A stretch of DNA of 64,000 nt from Muribaculaceae bacterium Isolate-002 (NCI) (lineage in GTDB: Bacteria; Bacteroidota; Bacteroidia; Bacteroidales; Muribaculaceae). The stretch covers positions 1 to 64,000 of the forward strand of contig SCEG01000006.1 of NCBI GenBank assembly GCA_004102805.1, given 5' to 3'. Under the pieces are notes generated by a model that was not told the DNA's origin, ran no database searches, and worked only from the letters and a program-made list of their open reading frames with translations. The translations under genes and the position numbers were made by a program. Every line of letters begins with the position of its first letter. The stretch's first letter is position 1. Positions 26,103-35,275 of the stretch are shown here, piece by piece.

Positions 26103-26640
26103 ATTGCTCGGTCATGATTTCTCCCGTAAGAAGCCGTTGAAAGATATAAGCATCGGCATAACTTTCTCCTTGCCGGGACCACGATCGCAGTTTCCCCGAG
26201 ATTTTAAATTTACAACTCTGAAACAACGCAATGCTTGGAGTGTTGTCTACTGAGATTGTGGCATACAGTTGATGCATGCCAAGGCGCCGGTAGCAATATC
26301 GGCATAGAAGTGCGAGCGCACTGTGTGCATATCCTCGAGACTGATGTGCGACATCAACCATGATACCCACACCGGCACGCCGGTTTACTGCATCAAAGTC
26401 GTATAGATCAATCATTCCCACCGGTGTGTCGGCGCCAACCGGCACAATCATGAGCCGAAGTTGCTGCGACCTGAATATATCTCCATCATAATTGTTGATA
26501 TAATCAATAAGCAATTTCCGTGAAAAAGGAGCGATATTATTGCCATAATGCCAAAGCGACGTATCGTTTTCCCAAAGGTAGAGCATATCGAGATCTTCAA
26601 TCTCGAGTGCTCTAAGTCGTATGAAATTGTCTGAAAGCAT
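26101..26640 (-). CDS. GNAT family N-acetyltransferase (RimJ/SpeG-like)
   Basis: 179 residues. Acetyl-CoA-dependent transferase fold: 'IRLRALEIEDLDMLYLWEND' at the N-terminus, the beta4-alpha3 acetyl-CoA loop region 'AGVGIMVDVAHQSRGYAHSALALL' and the 'NTPSIALFQSCKFKISG' helix near the end. The pattern resembles spermidine or ribosomal-protein acetyltransferases, but the substrate is not visible. The ATG at 26640 is preferred over a TTG four codons earlier. It is 26 bp downstream of trxB, probably cotranscribed. Confidence 0.88.
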   Translation of the reverse strand: MLSDNFIRLRALEIEDLDMLYLWENDTSLWHYGNNIAPFSRKLLIDYINNYDGDIFRSQQLRLMIVPVGADTPVGMIDLYDFDAVNRRAGVGIMVDVAHQSRGYAHSALALLCRYCYRRLGMHQLYATISVDNTPSIALFQSCKFKISGKLRSWSRQGESYADAYIFQRLLTGEIMTEQ

Positions 26641-26666
26641 TTCAACTGACAAAAATTCGCGACAAC

Positions 26667-27605
26667 TTATAAATCATTTTCCACGAGATATGCTTCTGCG
26701 TCAAGCGCCGCTCTGCAACCCATTCCGGCTGCAGATATTGCCTGCTGGTAACGGGGGTCGGCCACATCGCCTGCCGCAAACACTCCATCAACACTTGTTG
26801 CTGATGTATTGCCCTTGAGTATGATGTAACCTTCGGAATCAAGTTCGAGCGAGGTGCCGAAAACCTGGGTGTTGGGTGTATGGCCTATGGCAAGGAAGAA
26901 TCCGTCAATAGCGATATCAAATATCTGTTCCATCTCCGTCCCCTTGTTCTCAACAAGTTTCGCGCCTTCAAGCACTTCATCTCCGAACAGCCCCAAAGTG
27001 TTGCAATTGAACAGTACGGTTATGTTTTCTTTTTTCAAAACCCGCTGCTGCATCACTTTTGACGCACGTAATGCAGGCTTTCTGACTATGAGGAATACTT
27101 TCTTGGCAATATTGCTGAGATAAAGCGCTTCCTCGCACGCAGAGTCTCCGCCACCGACAACGGCGACATTCTTTCCACGATAAAAAAATCCGTCGCACGT
27201 AGCGCAAGCCGATACTCCCATCCCCATGTATTTCTGCTCGTCCGGTAGACCGAGATAGCGCGCGGATGCTCCTGTGGCAATAATTACCGTATGTGCATAA
27301 TATTTATCTGCGCCGTTGACTGTAACCTCAAACGGACGTTTCGAGAAATCCACTTCAGTGACACTCCCGGATTTTATATCAGCTCCAAATCTGAGCGCCT
27401 GGCGGCGAAGGTCGTCCATGAGAGTCGGACCGCTGACACCTTCAGGATATCCGGGAAAATTTTCCACCTCTGAAGTTGTTGTCAACTGTCCTCCGGGCTG
27501 AATGCCCTCGAAGAGGATAGGGAAGAGGTTGGCGCGGGATGCATATATCGCGGCAGTGTATCCGGCAGGTCCGGCTCCTATGATAAGACATTTTGAAATT
27601 TCCAT
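26667..27605 (-). CDS. trxB: Thioredoxin-disulfide reductase
   Basis: 312 residues. NADPH-dependent flavoenzyme that keeps thioredoxin reduced. The FAD loop GAGPAGYTAAIYASRA is at the N-terminus. The redox-active pair Cys134/Cys137 lies in SACATCDGF, with the NADPH loop VVGGGDSACEEA. A final FAD motif VFAAGDVADPRYQQ follows. It stands 46 bp after a LolA-like gene in the ftsK cluster. Confidence 0.97.
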   Translation of the reverse strand: MEISKCLIIGAGPAGYTAAIYASRANLFPILFEGIQPGGQLTTTSEVENFPGYPEGVSGPTLMDDLRRQALRFGADIKSGSVTEVDFSKRPFEVTVNGADKYYAHTVIIATGASARYLGLPDEQKYMGMGVSACATCDGFFYRGKNVAVVGGGDSACEEALYLSNIAKKVFLIVRKPALRASKVMQQRVLKKENITVLFNCNTLGLFGDEVLEGAKLVENKGTEMEQIFDIAIDGFFLAIGHTPNTQVFGTSLELDSEGYIILKGNTSATSVDGVFAAGDVADPRYQQAISAAGMGCRAALDAEAYLVENDL

Positions 27606-27651
27606 GATGTGTTGGTATATGAGGGTTTTATATTTTACAATAACTGTCTGC

Positions 27652-28269
27652 TTAACGGAGATCTATGATTTCGTATCCTGGATAATCTTTGGCGGATACA
27701 GAGAAACGTGCGGAGGGAATGTCGGCATTTGTCTTTATATCACCTATAGATACATTGAGTACAGTGCCGTCATCAAGGGTGATTGTCATGTGCTGCGGCA
27801 TTTTTGATGCCGCTCCGAATGTAATGGTGATTGTCCTGATTGAAGAATCGACACTTTTAGGAGTGAGCTGCATTTTGACAATGGAGTTGTCAGATTGCAG
27901 CATTTTAAGATTATAATCACGGTTATAACTTTTGATTATCGAGAAAGGATTAACCTGTGCGATTTCATCCGCTGTAGGTTCGAATATCGATATTTCGCGG
28001 TCAGCGGCAGAAACCGTCCATTGTGTGGCTCCGTCATATATAGTGGAATTTGACGAGGTGGTGACTGCGAAACATGAGCCTTTCACAGCTATTGTGCCAG
28101 TGATGTTCTGTTGTCCGGCACTTGATATTCTGAACGATGCCGTAATCGATTTTGAAGATGTAATCTTATCGGATGCTTCTTTCATGAATGCGGAAGCATT
28201 AATCGCAGCACCTGCATAATTCACTCCTATCGCAAACAGGAGCAATATGAATATGGCTTTAATTTTCAT
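27652..28269 (-). CDS. LolA-like outer-membrane lipoprotein carrier
   Basis: 205 residues with a signal peptide (AIFILLLFAIGVNYAGA) and the beta-rich LolA fold. The segments 'ITSSKSITASFRIS', 'GTIAVKGSCFAVTTSSNSTIYDG' and 'VKMQLTPKS' follow the known pattern, and the 'DGTVLNVSIGDIKTN' region corresponds to the C-terminal strands. LolA-like proteins carry lipoproteins over the periplasm in Gram-negative bacteria. It is directly downstream of ftsK, a common arrangement in Bacteroidetes (family knowledge). Confidence 0.82.
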   Translation of the reverse strand: MKIKAIFILLLFAIGVNYAGAAINASAFMKEASDKITSSKSITASFRISSAGQQNITGTIAVKGSCFAVTTSSNSTIYDGATQWTVSAADREISIFEPTADEIAQVNPFSIIKSYNRDYNLKMLQSDNSIVKMQLTPKSVDSSIRTITITFGAASKMPQHMTITLDDGTVLNVSIGDIKTNADIPSARFSVSAKDYPGYEIIDLR

Positions 28270-28348
28270 AAGGTTTCGGGAATGTTATGGTTTTATTATT
28301 AAGACATCGGCACAGACAAAAGGTTGCACCAATAGTCTTTAATAAACG

Positions 28349-31039
28349 TTAAAGTGAGTCGAGCATCATCTCCAGCTGAGTCGGGTCGACCAAAACCGTA
28401 CGCGGTTTTCCGCCTTGCGCCGGGCCGACAATTCCGGCGGCCTCAAGCTGGTCCATGATTTTTCCAGCGCGATTATATCCGATAGAATACTTGCGCTGGA
28501 TGTTTGATGTCGAGGCTGTGTTTCCCTGAACTACAAGTCGGGCAATTTCATCAAATAACGCATCACGTTCGGCAAGCGAACCGGCAGGTATCTCCCCGGC
28601 TTCCGATGGCGGCTCTGGAAGAAGGTACGCGTGGTCAAATCCTATTTGGTCGTCAATATGATGGCATATAGCATCGACCTCATCGGTATCAATAAACGCG
28701 CATTGCACACGCTCAACGACGCCCCCGGTAGATATAAGCATATCTCCTCGCCCGATAAGCTGATTGGCGCCGGGAGAGTCGAGTATGGTGCGTGAGTCAA
28801 CCATCTGGCTTACACGGAAACCTATACGGCCGGGGAAGTTGGCTTTGATTATACCTGTAATGACGTTTGTTGACGGGCGTTGCGTTGCGATAATCATGTG
28901 CATGCCCACAGCACGAGCCTTCTGGGCAATACGTGCAATCGGGGTTTCCACAGCTTTTCCGGCCATCATTATCAGATCTGCAAACTCATCAACAATCATC
29001 ACTATATATGGCATATATCGATGACCTTTTTCCGGGTTGAGACGACGGTTGACAAACTTCTCGTTATATTCTATTACAGAACGGCAGCCGGCGTCTTTAA
29101 GCAACGAGTATCTGGAATCCATCTCCACACATAGAGAGTTTAGTGTGTCAACCACCTTATTGGGGTCAGTGACTACCGGTTCCTCTTCATTCGGGAGTTT
29201 TGCCAGATAATGCTTTTCCAATCGAGCATAGAGGCTGAATTCAACCATTTTCGGATCGACAAGCACAAATTTCAGCTCAGACGGGTGGCGTTTGTATAGT
29301 AGAGATGCTATTATTGTGTTCAGTCCGACCGATTTACCCTGGCCGGTAGCTCCGGCCACAAGCAGGTGCGGCATTTTTGTGAGGTCAGCTATGTACACAT
29401 CGTTTGAAATGGTAGCTCCCAATGCCATAGGCAGCGGATATTTGCATTCCTGAAACGCTCTTGACCCGAGAATTGAGCGGATTGATACAGTCTGCGGATC
29501 TTTGTTGGGGACCTCAATGCCTATCGTTCCTTTCCCCGGTATAGGCGCTATTATGCGTATTCCTAAAGCAGCAAGGCTCATTGCGATGTCATCTTCAAGG
29601 CGCTTTATACGGGCAATCCTGACCCCCTCTGCAGGTACTATTTCATATAAAGTGACTGTCGGGCCTACAGTGGCCTCAATTTTCACAATTTGAATGCCGT
29701 AGTCGTTCAGCGTTTTTGTGATACGCTCTTTGTTCTCTTCCTGTTCTGACAGATCCACAGAATTGGTTTTGCGCGGACGGTCATGGAGCAGGTTAAGCGG
29801 CGGCATACGGTAGCGAGACAATTCGGCCCGCGGGTCATACGGTCCCTGTATCTCTACGGCACGGTTGACATTCTGGACCTGTTCGATTTCCGTGGCGGCA
29901 TTTATTTCAAAGCCAGGAGTTGATACGGCACTGTCAGCATTTTCTGATGCTTCATGTTTTTCAGTTCCAAACCTGTGCTCGGTGACCGGGAGCAGTGTTT
30001 CTATCGGATTCTCTGTTCCCGTTGCCTCTTGCTCTTCGGTCTGGATTGCGTTGCGTTGCGTTTCAGCCGTGTATCTGTCATCATTTTCAAGAGCGGTGGC
30101 CGATTCTATATTATCAAAACTATGACGTTGCGGATTTGTATGAGGCGTTTCTTCGGCTTCGGAATTTTTCTTTTCAATATTTTCTTCTACCACGACATTT
30201 ATCGGACCGACGGAAAGGGCATTATCCATTACCTCCTGAACATAAGTCCGGCGATCGTCGTCATGAATTTTCTTCGCCTGCACCAGGCGGATTTTTTCGC
30301 GTGACTTCTGATAAAAGCGTGTGAGTTCGGTTATGTATATAGTCACGAGAACAGCGACCAGCATACAACTGACAATAAAGGCGCCGATCCATCCCACACG
30401 CGAAATAAGCAAAATATTTATATATCGCCCGTGATATCCGCCCGGAGGTATATCTGCAGATGAATTGACCGATAGCAATCCAAGTACAAAAGATATGGTA
30501 ATGGCGAATATCAGAGACTTGAACGTTAGCGACCAGAAATTTATCTTCTTCATTCCGAGCAATCCGAGCCCAAGGATTACCATGTAGATGATAAGCACAA
30601 CTGATCCGAGCCCAAGACCTTCTACGAAAAGATGGTGCGAGGCTCTGGCTCCGACCGGGCCGGCTATATTTTCAACTGATTCAGGCGATTGAGACATCTG
30701 TTCAATTGTCTGATTGAGAATTTCGCTCTGATCTGCTCCACTGTGCTTTAAAAACGAGAGTGCAGCCACCGACAGGTATGCGGCAAGAAGTATCAATGCA
30801 ATTCCCGTTACGGATTTTACCTTGCGGCTCGTGAAAAATGCAATCGGCTGAGATATGAAGCGCGGCAAGCCGGATTCGGCTTCGTCACGCGACGACAGAT
30901 TGGGCTTTTTTCGCTTGCGGCGATTGTTATTATCATTGTCACGTGATGTCGCAGCATAGTCAGAATCGGAGCCTGCGCGTCTGTCACGCGTCCTGTTGTC
31001 CGGCTCAAAATCTGCCCCCGAATATGTATAGTCGTTCAT
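28349..31039 (-). CDS. ftsK: DNA translocase FtsK/SpoIIIE
   Basis: 896 residues. Four membrane helices at the N-terminus (about 73-250), a charged linker of about 150 residues, then the motor. Walker A is GATGQGKSVGLN, Walker B is IVMIVDEFADL, and a RIGFRVSQMVDSRTILD stretch follows. A C-terminal winged-helix gamma domain (YSIGYNRAGKIMDQLEAAGIVG) reads KOPS-like sites on DNA. FtsK pumps DNA toward the division septum. It has a -7 box at 31086-31093 and leads an apparent cluster with lolA-like, trxB and a GNAT gene. Confidence 0.97.
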   Translation of the reverse strand: MNDYTYSGADFEPDNRTRDRRAGSDSDYAATSRDNDNNNRRKRKKPNLSSRDEAESGLPRFISQPIAFFTSRKVKSVTGIALILLAAYLSVAALSFLKHSGADQSEILNQTIEQMSQSPESVENIAGPVGARASHHLFVEGLGLGSVVLIIYMVILGLGLLGMKKINFWSLTFKSLIFAITISFVLGLLSVNSSADIPPGGYHGRYINILLISRVGWIGAFIVSCMLVAVLVTIYITELTRFYQKSREKIRLVQAKKIHDDDRRTYVQEVMDNALSVGPINVVVEENIEKKNSEAEETPHTNPQRHSFDNIESATALENDDRYTAETQRNAIQTEEQEATGTENPIETLLPVTEHRFGTEKHEASENADSAVSTPGFEINAATEIEQVQNVNRAVEIQGPYDPRAELSRYRMPPLNLLHDRPRKTNSVDLSEQEENKERITKTLNDYGIQIVKIEATVGPTVTLYEIVPAEGVRIARIKRLEDDIAMSLAALGIRIIAPIPGKGTIGIEVPNKDPQTVSIRSILGSRAFQECKYPLPMALGATISNDVYIADLTKMPHLLVAGATGQGKSVGLNTIIASLLYKRHPSELKFVLVDPKMVEFSLYARLEKHYLAKLPNEEEPVVTDPNKVVDTLNSLCVEMDSRYSLLKDAGCRSVIEYNEKFVNRRLNPEKGHRYMPYIVMIVDEFADLIMMAGKAVETPIARIAQKARAVGMHMIIATQRPSTNVITGIIKANFPGRIGFRVSQMVDSRTILDSPGANQLIGRGDMLISTGGVVERVQCAFIDTDEVDAICHHIDDQIGFDHAYLLPEPPSEAGEIPAGSLAERDALFDEIARLVVQGNTASTSNIQRKYSIGYNRAGKIMDQLEAAGIVGPAQGGKPRTVLVDPTQLEMMLDSL

Positions 31040-31085
31040 TATGTGTATACGTATGAAATTTTCGTAAAATCTTTGTGTTTCCTGA

Positions 31086-31093
31086 CAAAGTTA
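31086..31093 (-). promoter_or_regulatory. -7 box of ftsK
   Basis: TAACTTTG on the minus strand, 46 bp upstream of the ftsK ATG, with no clear -33 TTTG at the normal spacing. Confidence 0.4.
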
Positions 31094-31143
31094 CGAAAAT
31101 AACATGTATTTTCAGGCTTTGCAATATAATATTTTGTGAAAAA

Positions 31144-31788
31144 TCACAAAGATTTCAGCAAATCTATGGTGTGGCTCGGGTTGTTGCTTTTGAAGATGTA
31201 GCTTCCGGCTACAAGTATATCGGCTCCGGCCTCTGCAAGACGATGTCCTGTTTCCTCGTTTACACCGCCGTCAACTTCTATCATGGCTTTCGATCCTGAT
31301 TTCCGTATAAGTTCTCTCAGCTGCTGCGCCTTTTTTATAGAGTTTGCGATGAACTTCTGTCCGCCAAAACCGGGATTGACTGACATTAGAAGCACCATGT
31401 CAAGATCGGCAATGACATCTTCAAGCATCATCACAGGTGTTGACGGATTAAGCGTCACGGCGGCTTTCATGCCGGCGCTCTTGATGGCTTGGATCGTACG
31501 GTCAAGATGCACGCATGCCTCCTGATGCACATTCATAATAGCCGCACCGGTATCTCGTACCTGACTTATATAGTTTTGCGGATTTACAATCATGAGATGC
31601 ACGTCCAATGGTTTTGATGCTATTTTTGCAACGGCCTCGATTACTGGAAATCCGAATGAAATGTTCGGAACAAAGACTCCGTCCATAACATCAAGATGTA
31701 TCATATCGGCGTTCGACCGGTTTAGCATCTCGACTTCATCGTTTAGACGACCGAAATCGGCTGACAGTAGGGATGGTGATATTAACAT
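31144..31788 (-). CDS. rpe: Ribulose-phosphate 3-epimerase
   Basis: 214 residues. Pentose-phosphate enzyme converting ribulose-5-phosphate and xylulose-5-phosphate. TIM barrel with ISPSLLSADFGRL at the N-terminus, the metal-binding HLDVMDG and DVHLMI, VNPGFGGQKFI, the catalytic Asp in IEVDGGVN, and phosphate-binding GADILVAGS. It lies between ftsK and the DedA gene. Confidence 0.96.
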   Translation of the reverse strand: MLISPSLLSADFGRLNDEVEMLNRSNADMIHLDVMDGVFVPNISFGFPVIEAVAKIASKPLDVHLMIVNPQNYISQVRDTGAAIMNVHQEACVHLDRTIQAIKSAGMKAAVTLNPSTPVMMLEDVIADLDMVLLMSVNPGFGGQKFIANSIKKAQQLRELIRKSGSKAMIEVDGGVNEETGHRLAEAGADILVAGSYIFKSNNPSHTIDLLKSL

Positions 31789-31848
31789 GCTATAACTGCT
31801 TTATGCTAAAGGAAATATTAATGATATAAATTTGGGATATTACTGTGG

Positions 31849-32541
31849 TTATAAGCCGGTTTTTGTCTTTTTTGCCGTCAGCGCCTTATATATCATATAG
31901 AGGATACAGATGCCGAGCAGGCAAAGGCCTCCGATAGTCAGATATCCGTTGTATTTTTCTACAGTTGCATAGAGCGCCTCGCGTTTTACTGCTGTAAACA
32001 GCCATACGCCGAGTCCGGCAAGTATGCAGTTCCACACAAAAGCTCCCAGCGAAGTGAAAGCACAGAATTTCGCTATATTCATGCGTGATAGTCCTGCAGG
32101 AATGGATATCAATTGACGTACGGCTGGTATAAGTCGTCCGATAAAAGTGGCTACCGGACCATGCTTGTCAAAATAAGCCTCCGATTTCTTCACCTTTTCT
32201 TCAGTGATAAGGAAGAAATGTCCGACGCGGCTGTTGGCAAAACTGTATACAATGGGGCGTCCGAGCCATAATGACAGATAATAGTTCACGAGTGCACCTA
32301 CCAGAGCGCCGGCAGTAGCGGCGAGAACGATGAGAATGACGATGCCGATATTTATTGTTCCGGCAGTTCCAAGCATGAAATATACTGCTGGGGGGACAAC
32401 TGCTTCAGATGGGAAAGGAATAAAAGAGCTTTCAACAGCCATAAGCAGAAAAACAAACAGATAGCCGGCATGGGCATCAACAAAGTTGATTATATCCAAG
32501 GCATTGAAGCCTATTGATAAGGGTATGGTTAATTCCTCCAT
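31849..32541 (-). CDS. DedA family membrane protein
   Basis: 230 residues with about five membrane segments. Family motifs seen: 'FIPFPSEAVVPPAVYFM' (the re-entrant glutamate/proline motif) and 'FIGRLIPAVRQLISIPAGLSRM'. Some DedA/SNARE-associated proteins are undecaprenyl-phosphate or lipid flippases. The ATG at 32541 (MEELTIPLS) is chosen; a frame extension to 32580 would overlap the promoter -7 box at 32578-32585. Confidence 0.92.
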   Translation of the reverse strand: MEELTIPLSIGFNALDIINFVDAHAGYLFVFLLMAVESSFIPFPSEAVVPPAVYFMLGTAGTINIGIVILIVLAATAGALVGALVNYYLSLWLGRPIVYSFANSRVGHFFLITEEKVKKSEAYFDKHGPVATFIGRLIPAVRQLISIPAGLSRMNIAKFCAFTSLGAFVWNCILAGLGVWLFTAVKREALYATVEKYNGYLTIGGLCLLGICILYMIYKALTAKKTKTGL

Positions 32542-32577
32542 ATACGGTTGAAATAATGTTGTTGTGAAAAATTTATG

Positions 32578-32585
32578 CAAATGTA
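32578..32585 (-). promoter_or_regulatory. -7 box of the DedA gene
   Basis: TACATTTG on the minus strand, 36 bp upstream of the ATG at 32541. It decides that start over the longer frame. Confidence 0.45.
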
Positions 32586-32668
32586 GGATTTTTTTTTAAC
32601 ATTTCTACTGTATTCAATCTGTGCTTTAGGACTTGTTCACGTAATTTATGACAAATATAGTCGGTCTG

Positions 32669-33262
32669 TCAGTCGCAAAGGTTTAGTCCGGAAAGCATGG
32701 ATCGATAAATCTCTGCTTTTTTTGTCAGAGGCATCGGATATGCCCGTGATGTGGAAGGCATACGATATATTTTCAGATTTCTTCCTGCAATTTCGGCTTC
32801 AATGAATGAGCCGGTCCCTGGCACTTCTGTATTCGTGATCTCCGCCACGACCCGTGCGGCTTTCTCTCCTGTAGTGGCAACGGCGATGCATTCCGGCATC
32901 TGTTCAAGAGTTTCTGCAAGAGGTATCGGTTTTATTATATCAAGATACTTATCAGATGCATTACCTTTAAGACGCACCACTTCCAATCCGGTATCACCCA
33001 TGGCGATATGCCGTGTTTCAAGCAATTTTTTGATTTTTTCCAAATCAAAAGTTTTGAGATGAGGCAGATATAAACTATCTTTGTCATTAAAGTATATGAT
33101 ACCCATCACTCTCCAGAAGTCATTTATAGGATTTGGATAGAAAAATGGCATCGACCATCTGTGCTGACCGGGAGGGAATGTGCCCATTATCAGAATGCGT
33201 GCACCTTTAGGGATGAAAGGAGGCCACGGATGCCTCTCTGTTGTAATTGTATTATTATTCAT
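32669..33262 (-). CDS. Uracil-DNA glycosylase superfamily protein
   Basis: 197 residues. Motif 1 ILIMGTFPPGQHRWSMPFFYPN matches the GxxPG-type loop in the family of small glycosylases related to Mug/TDG. The second motif 'RMPSTSRAYPMPL' near the C-terminus is the DNA-intercalation loop typical of this Bacteroidetes-rich group. These proteins remove damaged or mismatched bases, but catalysis has not been established for this subgroup as far as I know. It is divergent from the aquaporin gene. Confidence 0.8.
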   Translation of the reverse strand: MNNNTITTERHPWPPFIPKGARILIMGTFPPGQHRWSMPFFYPNPINDFWRVMGIIYFNDKDSLYLPHLKTFDLEKIKKLLETRHIAMGDTGLEVVRLKGNASDKYLDIIKPIPLAETLEQMPECIAVATTGEKAARVVAEITNTEVPGTGSFIEAEIAGRNLKIYRMPSTSRAYPMPLTKKAEIYRSMLSGLNLCD

Positions 33263-33350
33263 AGCGTAAAATTAGTCAACTATTTTGAAAATTAAACGTT
33301 TTTAAATTAAAAACGTTGCTTTAACAAATCGTTTTATTAATATTTAAATT

Positions 33351-34049
33351 ATGAGAAAGTATTTAGCGGAAGGCGTCGGCACAATGTTTCTTGTGCTCCT
33401 CGCATGCGGAAGCGCAGTTCTCGCCGGCCCGGCGATCGGGGTGCTTGGCATTGGCCTATGTTTCGGTCTGGTGCTTATTTGTCTGTGTTACTGTATAGGT
33501 AACATTTCCGGTTGCCATGTCAATCCGGCGGTGTCGCTGGCAGTGTGGTTAAGCGGACGAATGAGTGGAAAAGAGTGTGTCGGATATGTGATTTCGCAGT
33601 TGATTGGCGCTGCCGTAGGCGGAGCGTTCCTGTATCTGCTTTACAAATCAGGCGATGGTTATAACTTTGGCGGTATCACTGGAGAGAATTCACTTGCCAC
33701 CAATGTGCTTCAGCCCGGTGCTACTTCAGGTATGGCACTTATCACGGAGGCATTGCTCACATTCTTCTTCGTGATGATTGTGCTTGGTGCTACTGACGCA
33801 AAAGTCGGCGCAGGCAAATTCGCAGGTCTTGCTATCGGTATCGGTCTCGGACTGGTAAATATTGTCGGCATTCCCGTGGATAACTGCTCGGTCAATCCTG
33901 CACGTTCTTTCGGTCCGGCCGTATTCAGCCCTGGTGCCTTCGGTGATTTCTGGATTATGGTTGTAGGCCCCTGTATCGGTGCTATTGTAGCTGTGCTCTG
34001 CTGGAAGGCGGTATCCGGCTATATTAACAAGCAGGCCGTAGAGGGCTAA
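33351..34049 (+). CDS. aqpZ: Aquaporin (MIP family)
   Basis: 232 residues with six helices and two NPA half-helices: HVNPA at Asn58 and SVNPARSFGP with Asn182. The selectivity Arg185 follows the second NPA. The length and the CHVNPAVSLA context fit water-selective AqpZ channels more than glycerol facilitators. It has a long hydrophobic N-terminus but no cleaved signal, and is followed by a terminator at 34060-34092. Confidence 0.95.
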   Translation: MRKYLAEGVGTMFLVLLACGSAVLAGPAIGVLGIGLCFGLVLICLCYCIGNISGCHVNPAVSLAVWLSGRMSGKECVGYVISQLIGAAVGGAFLYLLYKSGDGYNFGGITGENSLATNVLQPGATSGMALITEALLTFFFVMIVLGATDAKVGAGKFAGLAIGIGLGLVNIVGIPVDNCSVNPARSFGPAVFSPGAFGDFWIMVVGPCIGAIVAVLCWKAVSGYINKQAVEG

Positions 34050-34059
34050 TTCATAAAAC

Positions 34060-34092
34060 GGGCAAGATTTCTGTTAGGCAGATGTCTTGCCC
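34060..34092 (+). terminator. Terminator after the aquaporin gene
   Basis: GGGCAAGA (34060-34067) pairs with TCTTGCCC (34085-34092) across a 17-nt loop and is followed by ATTTTCTAT. Confidence 0.7.
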
Positions 34093-34104
34093 ATTTTCTA
34101 TCCA

Positions 34105-34133
34105 AACCGATTGATATTACGCTTGAATCGGTT
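34105..34133. promoter_or_regulatory. Inverted repeat upstream of the YqgE/AlgH gene
   Basis: AACCGATT (34105-34112) and AATCGGTT (34126-34133) are perfect half-sites 13 bp apart, 36 bp before the ATG at 34170. There is no T tract, so it looks more like a dyad for a dimeric DNA-binding protein than a terminator. No consensus is recognised. Confidence 0.4.
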
Positions 34134-34169
34134 AACGTTACTTGTAATAACCCACAATTGCCATAAGTT

Positions 34170-34772
34170 ATGAAAGACCTGGATAACACACTTTTTAATA
34201 TCGACATATCTACATTGACCCCCCGAGAGGGCTCCCTTCTTGTCGCAGAACCGTTTCTTTCAGATGAATATTTCAATCATGCCGTCATAACTCTGATTGA
34301 TTATGAACCCGGGGTCAATTCAATGGGCATTGTCATGAACCGTACTTCAGGATATACGCTTGGTCAGATGATTGAGGGATTTGATGATGATATCGAAATC
34401 CCGGTTTACATCGGGGGCCCTATGTCGCGCAACCGTATGTTTTATATTCACAGGTTAGGCCAGTTGTTCTCAGGGTCAGTAGAGATTATGCCGGGATTAT
34501 GGATCGGTGGTGACTATGAGCAGGTTTTGCAATACGTGCGCGAAGGCTATCCGGCCGACGATCTGATACGTTTCTTTGTCGGATATAGCGGATGGGATGC
34601 CGGTCAGCTTGAAGAAGAGATCAAACAACATGTCTGGGCTGTCACTTCTCCAATGGTACCGGAGCAGATGCTGTCGGGATGTGATGACGGCTATTGGCAT
34701 AAGGTAGTAAGAAAAATGGGCGCAAGATACCGTGGCTGGCAGATGCAGCCGATGTTTCCTGCCGCAAATTGA
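34170..34772 (+). CDS. YqgE/AlgH family protein
   Basis: 200 residues, the size of the family, with 'GSLLVAEPFLSDEYFNHAVITLIDYE' and 'GIVMNRTSGYTLGQ' at the N-terminus, YIGGPM, FFVGYSGWDAGQLEEE, then 'WAVTSPM'. It is a conserved cytosolic protein; proteins named AlgH were tied to alginate regulation in Pseudomonas, but the mechanism is unclear. It stands apart from its neighbours, with an inverted repeat upstream. Confidence 0.93.
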   Translation: MKDLDNTLFNIDISTLTPREGSLLVAEPFLSDEYFNHAVITLIDYEPGVNSMGIVMNRTSGYTLGQMIEGFDDDIEIPVYIGGPMSRNRMFYIHRLGQLFSGSVEIMPGLWIGGDYEQVLQYVREGYPADDLIRFFVGYSGWDAGQLEEEIKQHVWAVTSPMVPEQMLSGCDDGYWHKVVRKMGARYRGWQMQPMFPAAN

Positions 34773-34843
34773 AAAAATGACTGTATCAGGCAACATTTCA
34801 TGTGCTCTTATTGTTAAAATATCATAACGAAATGTATGCCAAC

Positions 34844-35269
34844 ATGAAGCGTCTGATTTTAGCAATATTTACAATATCGGCTGTTTTTTGTCTGCAGTCA
34901 TGTCATAATTCGGTATGGGACGAAATGCCTGCTCCGATTTCAGAATTTGTTTCAAGATACTTTCCTGAACAGGATGTTACGGAGTTCGGAAGTACAGATG
35001 ACGGATATCTTGTGCGGCTGCGTAATAGTGCGGCAATCACATTCAACAATAATTATTACTGGCTGTCAATAAACGGTTATGGCGGGACGTTGCCGCAGAT
35101 GCTGCTTTTCGATGAATTTCCGCCTGCGCTTTATGAGCATCTTCAGGCAATGGAAGAGTTGAATAATGTATATGCCGTCAGCCGAGATCATAGAAGTTAT
35201 TTTGTCAGATTGCTTGACTCCGACATCAGCTACGATATTGCTACCGGCGATATTACCCGTAAGAATTGA
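34844..35269 (+). CDS. PepSY-like lipoprotein
   Basis: 141 residues. A lipoprotein signal ends in the lipobox LQSC (hydrophobic stretch MKRLILAIFTISAVF before it), then a single PepSY-like domain of the Bacteroidales type: 'ISEFVSRYFPEQDVTEFG', 'GYLVRLRNSAAITFNNNYYWLS', and 'YDIATGDITRKN' at the end. These small proteins sit in the cell envelope and have no established function. The start at 34844 is preferred; an ATG four codons upstream (34832) is also possible. Confidence 0.8.
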   Translation: MKRLILAIFTISAVFCLQSCHNSVWDEMPAPISEFVSRYFPEQDVTEFGSTDDGYLVRLRNSAAITFNNNYYWLSINGYGGTLPQMLLFDEFPPALYEHLQAMEELNNVYAVSRDHRSYFVRLLDSDISYDIATGDITRKN

Positions 35270-35275
35270 CCGTGG

